From assembly GCA_050012495.1 (NCBI GenBank), contig JBEKHB010000001.1, forward strand, positions 62,001 through 126,000: a stretch of DNA of 64,000 bases, in the 5' to 3' direction. The notes under the pieces are model-generated. The model ran no database searches. It was given only the letters and a program-made list of their open reading frames with translations, and was not told the DNA's origin. Made by a program: the position numbers and the translations under genes. This stretch comes from BOG-1155 sp050012495 (GTDB lineage: Bacteria; Desulfobacterota; Syntrophorhabdia; Syntrophorhabdales; WCHB1-27). Shown piece by piece: positions 51,293 through 59,281 of this stretch. Numbering within the stretch: position 1 is the stretch's first letter; each line of letters opens with the position of its first letter.

Positions 51293-52318
51293 ATGAAGAA
51301 TCGCGTCTGCGTGAAACTGATAATCTTGATCTTTGTTGGAAGCCTCGCCTTAACTGCATACCCCGCCGCTGCGGAGCAGGTCATCACGCTCCGGTATGCG
51401 CATTTTATGCCGCCCATAACCGCACAGGCCATCAATTCAGAACAGTGGTGTAAAGAGGTGGAGAAAAGGACGAACGGGAGGGTGAAGATAGACTTCTACG
51501 CTGGCTCCACGCTGACGCCGGCCTCCCAGACTTATGACTCGGTGGTAAACGGCATCGCCGATATCGGCTGGTCTATTCTGAGTTACACCAGGGGAAAATT
51601 TCCCCTTACGGAGGTGATCGACCTCCCCCTCGGCTACAAGAGTGGCTACGTTGCAACAAAGCTCATAAATGCTTATTACGAAAAGTTCAGACCGAAGGAG
51701 TTCGATGAGACAAAAGTGCTCTACCTCCATGCCCACGGCCCGGGCATCTTGACGACCAGTAGGAAGCCCGTCTACAAGTTGGAAGATCTGAAGGGGATGA
51801 AAATAAGGTCTACCGGGTTGAGTGCGAAGATAGCGCAGACACTCGGCGCGGTTCCCGTCGGCATGCCGATCACCGAAACCTATGATGCCCTGAGGACCGG
51901 CGTGACCGAGGGGGTCTTGATACCGGTAGAAGCGCTCCGCCAGTGGAAGCTTGCCGAGGTAACCGAATATACCACAGAAGACTACGGTTCAGCGTACTCG
52001 ACGGGCTTTTTTTGCGTTATGAACAAAAACAAGTGGAACTCTCTGCCTCCGGACGTCCAGAAGACCATAGAGGCAGTCAACCAGGAGTGGATAGAGAGAA
52101 CGGGCCACCTGTGGGATTCCATAGACTCAGAAGGCAGAAAATGGGCCTTGAAGCAGGGGCATAAATTTATTCCCCTTTCAAAGGAAGAAGATGCACGCTG
52201 GAGCGAGAGAGTGCGGCCTATCTTTGACGACTACGCGAAAACAATGAAGCAAAAGGAGCTGCCGGGAGATCAGGCATTGAAATTCTGCCTGGACTATCTG
52301 AAGGCCAACCAGAAATAG
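51293..52318 (+). CDS. TRAP transporter substrate-binding protein (DctP family), orphan
   Basis: A periplasmic solute receptor of 341 residues. The signal peptide covers residues 1 to about 27 (LIILIFVGSLALTAYPAAA). The mature protein has ITLRYAHFMPP, YAGSTLTPASQTYDSVVNGI, the DctP-type LKGMKIRSTGLSAKIAQTLG, and FFCVMNKNKWNSLPPDVQKT. It should bind an organic acid, but no DctQ or DctM membrane genes occur in the window. It follows the regulator by 12 bases. Confidence 0.87.
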   Translation: MKNRVCVKLIILIFVGSLALTAYPAAAEQVITLRYAHFMPPITAQAINSEQWCKEVEKRTNGRVKIDFYAGSTLTPASQTYDSVVNGIADIGWSILSYTRGKFPLTEVIDLPLGYKSGYVATKLINAYYEKFRPKEFDETKVLYLHAHGPGILTTSRKPVYKLEDLKGMKIRSTGLSAKIAQTLGAVPVGMPITETYDALRTGVTEGVLIPVEALRQWKLAEVTEYTTEDYGSAYSTGFFCVMNKNKWNSLPPDVQKTIEAVNQEWIERTGHLWDSIDSEGRKWALKQGHKFIPLSKEEDARWSERVRPIFDDYAKTMKQKELPGDQALKFCLDYLKANQK

Positions 52319-52431
52319 GCGTGGAGCACACGATGTCTGCTTTTGACCGGCGTATGAAAGGTGGTCAAGATCAACAGACCAAAATAGGCCGGTAGGTCAG
52401 GCATGATCTAATTTTTGAAGGAGGAGGGGCT

Positions 52432-53613
52432 ATGAGCGGTTACCATAAACGGGATTGGGAACCATTTCCCATGGACACCCTGAGAAGGGTCGACCGACCG
52501 ACGACACTGATCGACGGGGAGAAGGTGCAAAGAGTGCGGGAGCGGGAAAGCGGTTTCATGAAGGCTGCCGCTGGGGATTACGGGCCTGTGCTCCAGAGAG
52601 AATTTAGGCGCTTCGTGCCGAAGCACCCCCTCTCCGGGTCCTTGGCATGGATGAGGACCGCCATGAAGCCCCTAGTTGACGGCATGGTCGCTGCCCAGAA
52701 AGCACCGATCCCGAATGATCCGGTGACCCTCACGCGGCACGTCAAGGAGACGGCATACTTCTTACGGGCCGATGCTGTTGGAGTATGCGAACTGCCCCCC
52801 TACGCGATCTACAGCCACAGGGTCGACTTCTTTAATCCCGCTGCCGGAGAAACTCCCACCGAGTTGAACCACAAGAATGCCATCGTCATCCTCGTCGATC
52901 AGGACTACAGGACTTCGCAGGCATACACGGGCAGCGATTGGATCAGTAACGCCATGAGCATGATGTCTTACGCGACATCCGGCTTTATTGCTATCATCCT
53001 CGCCGATTACATCAGACGGCTGGGCTATCCCGCTAAGGCCCACTATGCGCCCTATTACGATATGGTGCTGCCGCCTCTCATCCTCTTGGCAGGTCTCGGC
53101 GAGATGAGCAGGATCGGCGACTCGGTGCTCCATCCGTTCCTGGGACCTCGCTTCAAGGGGGCCGTGGTCACTACCGATCTCCCCCTGCTGCCCGATAAAC
53201 CGATCGATTTCGGCCTCCAGGATTTCTGCTCCAAGTGTAAGAAATGTGCACGGGAGTGCCCCAGTGGCGCCATAAGCGACGGGGGTAAGGAAATGTTCAA
53301 CGGTTACGAGAAATGGCCGATGGATAAGAAGAAATGTACGGGCATGCGGGTGGGGAACCAGAGGGGCTCCGGCTGCGGCACCTGCGTCAAGGTCTGTCCC
53401 TGGAGCAAACCCTATACCCCCTTCCATAGGGCAGTGAACTGGACCATGAGACATTCCGGGATAGCCCGAAGCATTGCCATCTGGGGTGACGATTTTCTCG
53501 GATACGGGAAGCCTGATTACAGCAGGAAGTGGTGGTTCGACCTCGAAGATGTGGCAGGGGACGGCATCTTGAAGATCCCCGCGAACAAAAGGAGTGAGTT
53601 CGAACGGAAGTGA
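52432..53613 (+). CDS. Cytoplasmic reductive-dehalogenase-like iron-sulfur protein 2
   Basis: A protein of 393 residues, closely similar to the first copy along its whole length (same YHKRD start, AYFLRADAVG, DYIRRLGYPAKAH and FGLQDFC). The two clusters are CSKCKKCARECP and CGTCVKVCPW. There is no Tat signal. GAAGGAGGAGG precedes the start. It differs from copy 1 mainly by a short insert near residue 130 (DFFNPAAGETPT). The pair probably arose by duplication. Confidence 0.75.
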   Translation: MSGYHKRDWEPFPMDTLRRVDRPTTLIDGEKVQRVRERESGFMKAAAGDYGPVLQREFRRFVPKHPLSGSLAWMRTAMKPLVDGMVAAQKAPIPNDPVTLTRHVKETAYFLRADAVGVCELPPYAIYSHRVDFFNPAAGETPTELNHKNAIVILVDQDYRTSQAYTGSDWISNAMSMMSYATSGFIAIILADYIRRLGYPAKAHYAPYYDMVLPPLILLAGLGEMSRIGDSVLHPFLGPRFKGAVVTTDLPLLPDKPIDFGLQDFCSKCKKCARECPSGAISDGGKEMFNGYEKWPMDKKKCTGMRVGNQRGSGCGTCVKVCPWSKPYTPFHRAVNWTMRHSGIARSIAIWGDDFLGYGKPDYSRKWWFDLEDVAGDGILKIPANKRSEFERK

Positions 53614-53686
53614 ACATGAAAGACCGACGATTACTCGGCAAGGTTCTACGTTCCGTTTGTAATATGGCAAATCGCCTTAGTATTAT

Positions 53687-53699
53687 TCGTACAGTACGA
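53687..53699. promoter_or_regulatory. Palindromic operator candidate upstream of copy 3
   Basis: TCGTAC-A-GTACGA, a perfect 13-base palindrome in the 176-base gap before the third dehalogenase-like gene. No known binding protein is assigned. Confidence 0.35.
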
Positions 53700-53789
53700 G
53701 ATTTATAACGCCAGCGTGCGGGGAGAGAGGCCCGGCCTATAGCCGGTTAAGCATACATGTAAGATGACCCCTGGGAAGGAGGCTCACGT

Positions 53790-54941
53790 ATGGCTAAGCT
53801 CAAGGCAAAGATAGGCTCAGGGGAAGCGAGCCGCTTCGACCAGAGAAACACCATGTATTCACGGCCGAGGGATCCCGAAAAGTCCGATGCCAGAATACTG
53901 GACATCGGCAAGCGTCACTACAGCGTCAAGCACTTTGGGAAAACGCCGGGCTACACCATGAGGGATTGGTCTTTCGCCATGGCCATGTGGTATATGGAGC
54001 GATGGTGGGGCTTCGGGAACATGGTAGGAAATGAGGGTCTCTTTGCCTGGTTCCCGGACCAGGCGGAACGGGCATTACGGGACCGCATGGAACCGGGGGG
54101 TAAGTGGGAAGTTTCTGACCCTGAGGAGATGAGCCGGAACATCAAGAAGGCGGCCCTGCACCTGGGGGCTTCCCTCGTCGGAATCTGCAGGCTCGACCGG
54201 CGCTGGCTTTACTCTCACAGGTTCCACCCCCACACCCATGAACACACCCCCGTAGAGATTCCCGCAGAGTTTCAATATGCCGTCGTCGTGGCCCACGAGA
54301 TGCCCTACGAGCTGATGCAGACATCCCCTGCCTACGGCGGCTTCGCATCGACAGGCCGGGGGTATTCGATGATGGCCTTTGTCGCATCATCGCTCGCCCA
54401 CTATATCCGGAGCCTGGGATATCAGGCAATCCCTACCGGCAATGATACTGCGTTGAGTATACCCATCGCTATTGACGCAGGTCTTGGGGAACTGGGGCGC
54501 AACGGGATGCTAATCACGGAGAGGTTCGGCCCCAGGGTAAGGCTCAGCAAGGTGTTCACCGATCTGCCCCTCGTGCCCGACAAACCCATCGAGTTCGGCG
54601 TCGCCGAATTCTGCGCAAGATGCAAGAGGTGCGCCGAAGAGTGTCCCTCCGGCGCCGTCAGCCATGGCGAGCCGACCACCGAAGGACTCACCATCTCCAA
54701 CAACAGCGGTATATACAAGTGGTACATCGATCCTGAGAAATGCCTCGACTTCTGGGCGCGAAACAATGGGAGCTGTGAAAACTGCGTCAGGGTCTGCTCC
54801 TTTAACAAGCTACCGGGCAGGCTTCACGATGCAGTCAGATTCTCCGTCAAGAACGCACCCTGGTTGAACCTCTTGCTTGTGCGGATGGACAAGCTCTTCG
54901 GCTATGGTAGGAGGGTCAAGACGGAGGATGTCTGGAAGTAG
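53790..54941 (+). CDS. Cytoplasmic reductive-dehalogenase-like iron-sulfur protein 3
   Basis: A protein of 383 residues, more distant from copies 1 and 2 but sharing the core (LGASLVGICRLDRRWLYSHR, GLGELGRNGMLITERFGPRV) and both clusters (CARCKRCAEECP; a later CLDF...CENCVRVCSF). The GRNG and FGPRVR segments are shared with QueG and RdhA. There is no signal peptide. AAGGAGG lies upstream. It is separated from copy 2 by its own regulatory gap, so it may be expressed separately. Confidence 0.72.
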   Translation: MAKLKAKIGSGEASRFDQRNTMYSRPRDPEKSDARILDIGKRHYSVKHFGKTPGYTMRDWSFAMAMWYMERWWGFGNMVGNEGLFAWFPDQAERALRDRMEPGGKWEVSDPEEMSRNIKKAALHLGASLVGICRLDRRWLYSHRFHPHTHEHTPVEIPAEFQYAVVVAHEMPYELMQTSPAYGGFASTGRGYSMMAFVASSLAHYIRSLGYQAIPTGNDTALSIPIAIDAGLGELGRNGMLITERFGPRVRLSKVFTDLPLVPDKPIEFGVAEFCARCKRCAEECPSGAVSHGEPTTEGLTISNNSGIYKWYIDPEKCLDFWARNNGSCENCVRVCSFNKLPGRLHDAVRFSVKNAPWLNLLLVRMDKLFGYGRRVKTEDVWK

Positions 54942-55197
54942 ACAGGTGGGTCTACACCGAATTCGAAAGAGCACTTAGAGCCCATGCTAAAGGAATGAAC
55001 ACAATCGTTCACTCGCCGGAGAAGCCCGTGTGAGACGAATTGCAGGTGTTTTCAAAGACCGGGGGTCGCGGCTGTCTTCCTGAAATAGCTGGCTATTCCT
55101 TCGCCAGAAAAGGTGAACGTTTCTGGTGTCAATGGAGCAGTGGCACACATAAGCCGTACCACGGAAAACCGAGCCCTCTTGTTCTTGCTTTATAGAA

Positions 55198-55230
55198 ATA
55201 TCTCTCCTCTTCGGAAGAGAGGAGAGATAT
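55198..55230. repeat. Strong inverted repeat between convergent genes
   Basis: ATATCTCTCCTCT and AGAGGAGAGATAT form a 13-base-pair stem with a seven-base loop. It lies between the third dehalogenase-like gene and the convergent broken QueG-like gene. There is no T-run, so terminator activity is uncertain. Confidence 0.5.
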
Positions 55231-55237
55231 CGAATCC

Positions 55238-55935
55238 CTACCGCCGCTCTCCCAGGGCTTTGTCACAGACCTTCATGCAGACCGAGCAGGTGAGACCTGC
55301 CTGCCGATAAGCGCGGCAGGAGAACTTGTTCATGGCGTAGGCCATGCCGTCGCCGGGGACCTCGAAGGCTTTTGCGGGGCAGCTTGTCACGCACGCGCCG
55401 CACCCCTGGCAGAAATTCTCGAAAGCGCGGGGCGAAGGCTCCAGGAGGGCCTCCGTGATCAGGCAGGCGAGCCGCACTCGCGGCCCGAACTCCCCGGTGA
55501 TCAGCAGGCTGTGCCATCCGATCCTTCCCATACCCGCAAGCTCCGCGACGTGCTTGTACGAGAGGAGGCCTTCCTGGAAGCGCTGATCGGTGGGCGCGAT
55601 GGCGGGAAGTGGCAGGGAACGGTGCCGCGCCGCCGGAAGTATGCGGCCAATTCGTGCACCCCCCGGTTGAGCCTCCCGTTCAGGTACTCCGAATGCACCG
55701 GCAGAAGGTCGCCGCCGTGTGCCTCGCCTGCCTCGCTGGACGGCCTCAGAAGGTCGACGACCTCGCTGTATATCTCTCTTGCAAACACCACGACCGATCG
55801 TGCCGTGGGGAGGAGGGGAGAGACTCTCCGCTCAAGCTCCGCCGAACCGGAGCTTTCGATCGTCGTCGCCCCGGCGAGGTCGATTTCGAACCGCTCCTTC
55901 ATTTCGTCTAGAAAACCCCTGTCAAACACCTCCAT
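55238..55935 (-). pseudogene. Frameshifted QueG/RdhA-like 4Fe-4S protein
   Basis: The minus strand encodes one protein in two frames. Codons from 55935 give MEVFDRGFLDEMKERFEIDL through LAAYFRRRGTVPCHF. Near 55605 the frame must change to read PAIAPTDQRFQEGLLSYKHV, AELAGMGRIGWHSLLITGEF and GPRVRLACLI, then CQGCGACVTSCPAKAF and CSVCMKVC. The order matches the COG1600/QueG-like family. AAGGAGAGG precedes the start. A single-base frameshift disables it unless it is a sequencing error. Confidence 0.7.
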
Positions 55936-56023
55936 GCGTGTCCTCTCCTTGTTCTTACCCTTCCGGTCTCGTCATTCCTTCCCATGAAGGATCTTTCCCA
56001 TCTGTTACTCGACGGCAAGGTCC

Positions 56024-56239
56024 TTGATAAAAAGGCTCGGGGACAAAATGAACGTGAAGATAAGACCCCACGACCTGAGGCGGCACTCGGCGACCTATGC
56101 AAGCCGGAACGGTATCCCCCTCGAGGTCATATCCAAAATAATTCTCCGGCATCAGGACCTCAAGACAACGCAGATGTATCTGGGTAGGATAAGCGAGACC
56201 GAAGCTCTGCGCTGGATGGACGTGCTCCACGGGAAATAA
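56024..56239 (+). pseudogene. C-terminal fragment of a tyrosine recombinase
   Basis: RPHDLRRHSATYASRNGIPL contains the H-x-x-R box, and ILRHQDLKTTQMYL the second histidine and catalytic tyrosine. The N-terminal domain and first arginine are missing, so this is an element remnant. It marks the border between the metabolic insert and the phage morphogenesis genes. Confidence 0.7.
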
Positions 56240-56457
56240 CCGAACCCATACCGGGGCCTCATTTGCTTAGTTGCATCATTATACATGGCATTCCGTAGAA
56301 ATCTTGAAACATCGAAAATCACCAGTTGCAGGTGGAAGAGAGAGTCACCCCGTAGGCATATAAAGTACGCATCAACCGGATGAGTTTTTTTCTGCCGAAA
56401 CAAAATAGTGAAACGATCTGCCAGCGCATTTCACGAAATCGTGCTAAATGGTAGTTC

Positions 56458-57270
56458 ATGGAAATCACTGCCGAAGTCATCAACCAGGCCCTCGAACTCG
56501 ACGAGCGCATCCAATTCACCACCCTTCTCGCGCTGCTGAAGGAACGCAAGGTCCTGACATCCTCCCAGCAAAAAAAGTACGACGAATATCGGGCGAAGAT
56601 CGGCAAATTCCTCAACCCGACCACGCCGGCCGCCGAGGAAGAAGTCGGGATTCCTCACCGCCTGCGTGTCAAACGTCACTACACCATGTCGGCCGAGGCC
56701 CTGGAGCAGCGCCGGAAGGTGACGGGGTCCCCCGCGAAAGCCGAAGCCATGCAGGGGAATCGCAATGCCTTCCGGCACGGCATGTACGCCCGTTCCTTCA
56801 TCGCGAAGATGCGTCCCTGCAAATCGACCTGCGCCCGCTTCCCGTGTGAGCTTGTGGAAGAAGGGCAGACCGAGCCCGGCGAGGACTGTCTCGATAAGGC
56901 GGAGGTGCTCCATAACTACCGGGCCGTCCGCAAGGCGATCGAAGATAAGGACACGCTGGAGTTCAACGACCTGGCCGCCCTTCAGATAGCTAACGCCATC
57001 AGCGTGGTCAGCATGCTGACGCAAGACCTCATGCGGGACGGGCCCATGGTGAAGCGTGAGAAGCGCGATGGGAAAGGAAACATCATTGTCGAGTTTGTTC
57101 CTCACCCCACGCTTGCGTCCCTCCCCAAATTGATCGCGGACCTGGGTCTTACTCCTTCGGAATTTCTCATCACCCCCCGGTCGAAGTCCAGGTCTGACAG
57201 CGACAAGGAGGGCGCGCTCACGCTGGCCGACCTCATCACCCGGGCCGGTAAGGCCCTCGGAAAAGAGTAA
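56458..57270 (+). CDS. Phage terminase small-subunit-like protein
   Basis: A protein of 270 residues. GNRNAFRHGMYARSFI carries the H-G-x-Y-A signature of phage small terminase/DNA-recognition proteins. It is followed by a four-cysteine stretch with CKSTCARFPC. The end (DLGLTPSEFLITPRSKSRSD) is typical of this family. It sits directly before the large terminase (TAATG overlap), which fits a DNA-packaging pair. Confidence 0.7.
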   Translation: MEITAEVINQALELDERIQFTTLLALLKERKVLTSSQQKKYDEYRAKIGKFLNPTTPAAEEEVGIPHRLRVKRHYTMSAEALEQRRKVTGSPAKAEAMQGNRNAFRHGMYARSFIAKMRPCKSTCARFPCELVEEGQTEPGEDCLDKAEVLHNYRAVRKAIEDKDTLEFNDLAALQIANAISVVSMLTQDLMRDGPMVKREKRDGKGNIIVEFVPHPTLASLPKLIADLGLTPSEFLITPRSKSRSDSDKEGALTLADLITRAGKALGKE

Positions 57271-59108
57271 TGGGCTGCGCCACGGCCTTCACTCGTAACG
57301 CCGAAGATGATATTGATCCCCTCGAACTGGGGGACTTGGGGAAAGCCATAGTGGTCCCCAGGTCAGAGTTTGAGCCGTGGCTGCAAAAGCACGACTGGAC
57401 ATATCACCAGGTCGCGCGAGGCGACTTCCCGGCCCCCTACGCTTCTCTTGCAGACTTTCAGCTTGCGTGCATCTGCAGCGACCCGTACCTCTGGTGCAGA
57501 TCGTTTCTCCGCGAGCCGGAGGACGCCGACCACGACACCCCTTACGGCTTCTTTCCCTACCAGATCGAATCTCTCCGCTACGACGGCAGCTGCATCCACA
57601 AGGACGCCTCCGAGGTAGGCAAGACGCGGGAGATCGTTGCCTGGGGACTCTGGAAATCCTTTTGCACCCCCAACGGCTCCGGTCTCATAGGCGCTCCGCT
57701 CCAGACCCACTTGGAGGAGATCATCGAGGCGATGTACGATCAGATGACCTGGGCGCCTTATCTCAAGACGTCTTTGGTCCGGTGGAGAAAGCACCCTCAC
57801 CACGCCTTTTACTTCTCGAACCGTTTCAAGATCGACTTTCGCCCTTCCGGCAACGATGGGATCGCCTATCGGGGCGTCCACGCCAGGACCTTCGCCATCA
57901 AGGACGAGGCCGCGAAGGACAAGAACAAGCGTCAATGGTCCGAATTCTGGCGGGCCATCAAGCCGGGCTGTTCGGCCCGCATCTATTCGGTCCCGGACGG
58001 CGACCGGTCATGCGAGTTCTACAAGCTCGGCGAGCGGGCTGCCGGCAAAACTCAGGAGGTGGAAGATGAATCCCTTTCAGGCGTTTCAGCGCATATTAAG
58101 AAACTCAAATTTCGACTTTTTCAATGGCCGAAAAGCAATATGCCGAGTCCTTTCTGGACCCCGGAGCGAAAGAGGTTTTACATCGAGCAATTCGGTGGAG
58201 AGGATTCTCCGGAGTACAAGCACAACGTGTTGGGAGTCGACGGCGATCCGGAAGATACTGTCTTCCCGTGGCACCTCTTCCGGCTATGTATAAAAGACAT
58301 CCCTCAATACCGCTGCCTGAAGATCCTCGCCGACTCGCACAACAATGAGGTAATCGTCAGCGGGTACCGCTGCGAGATCGCGGACGGCGCCGACATTGCG
58401 CCAAAGCAGGTGATGATGCTCGACAAGGTTTACCGCAGCTCCGCCTTTTTCGCTCTTGATGACGTAGGCGAGTCGGAATTCAGGCGGCTCATCAGGAGTT
58501 TTTTCGTGTATGTCGAGGGGCGGAAAGTCGGAGGGGCCGACCTGGGCTACATGGGCGACCCGACCGAAATAATCATAAAGTCCATCTACGGCAAGCGGGA
58601 GCGCACCATCGCCCGGCTGCAGCTGAAGCACGTCACCTATGACCAGCAATGCCAGGCCATAGACGCCCTCGACGACCTGTACGATCCTGAGGACATCTCC
58701 TGGGGCACCGACTTCGGCAATGCCGGCTCTGCCGTCGCGCACGACCTTTACGGCCTTCCGCAGTACGCGGACAAGAACTATGAGGACCGGCTGCGCGGAT
58801 TCATGTTCGGTTCGACGACTGACGACATAGATGAGGAGGGCGAACCTCTTATTGATGCCAAGACCGAAAAACCCATCAAGGTCACGTTCAAGGAACTGGC
58901 CACCGATTTCCTGGTAAAGAAGATGCAGCATCAGGAGCTCGAGTACGCTCCGGACCCTGACTTCATCTTTTTCTACCCGAACCACACGTCCCGCCACGGT
59001 GAACGCCACCGCATCTTCAAGGAGCGCGACGATCACCTGATCGACGCAGACCGGCTGCAAAAGCTTGCCCAAATCATGGCGATGGAAGGGGAGGACATCT
59101 TCGCATGA
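57270..59108 (+). CDS. Phage terminase large subunit
   Basis: Packaging ATPase/nuclease of 612 residues. An ATPase region has SEVGKTRE near residue 117 (a variant Walker A) with an acidic stretch later (FAIKDEAAKDKNKRQW). The C-terminal part has VGGADLGYMGDPTEIIIKSI and DFGNAGSAVAHDLYG, plausibly the RNase-H-like nuclease. Resemblance is to Mu-like gp28-type terminases. Its stop overlaps a small ORF. Confidence 0.75.
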   Translation: MGCATAFTRNAEDDIDPLELGDLGKAIVVPRSEFEPWLQKHDWTYHQVARGDFPAPYASLADFQLACICSDPYLWCRSFLREPEDADHDTPYGFFPYQIESLRYDGSCIHKDASEVGKTREIVAWGLWKSFCTPNGSGLIGAPLQTHLEEIIEAMYDQMTWAPYLKTSLVRWRKHPHHAFYFSNRFKIDFRPSGNDGIAYRGVHARTFAIKDEAAKDKNKRQWSEFWRAIKPGCSARIYSVPDGDRSCEFYKLGERAAGKTQEVEDESLSGVSAHIKKLKFRLFQWPKSNMPSPFWTPERKRFYIEQFGGEDSPEYKHNVLGVDGDPEDTVFPWHLFRLCIKDIPQYRCLKILADSHNNEVIVSGYRCEIADGADIAPKQVMMLDKVYRSSAFFALDDVGESEFRRLIRSFFVYVEGRKVGGADLGYMGDPTEIIIKSIYGKRERTIARLQLKHVTYDQQCQAIDALDDLYDPEDISWGTDFGNAGSAVAHDLYGLPQYADKNYEDRLRGFMFGSTTDDIDEEGEPLIDAKTEKPIKVTFKELATDFLVKKMQHQELEYAPDPDFIFFYPNHTSRHGERHRIFKERDDHLIDADRLQKLAQIMAMEGEDIFA

Positions 59109-59281
59109 GCTGGCTTATTCGATTTCTCAGGCTCTTGAAAGCTCGCGATGCGGGTCCGGGCTTTTGGTTCGATGAAGAGGTGGAGATAGACATCAGCAAG
59201 CTCGCCATTTCAAGATCGGGCCAGGTTGTACGCGCCGAAAGCATCTTTCCTCTTGATCGTATGGGGGTGACTACCGCGTGA
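59105..59281 (+). CDS. Small protein between terminase and portal
   Basis: A protein of 58 residues starting MSWLIRFLRLLKARDAGPGF, overlapping the terminase stop by four bases and the portal start (GTG at 59278) by four. It is too small for a domain, but the overlaps suggest that it is real. Confidence 0.5.
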   Translation: MSWLIRFLRLLKARDAGPGFWFDEEVEIDISKLAISRSGQVVRAESIFPLDRMGVTTA

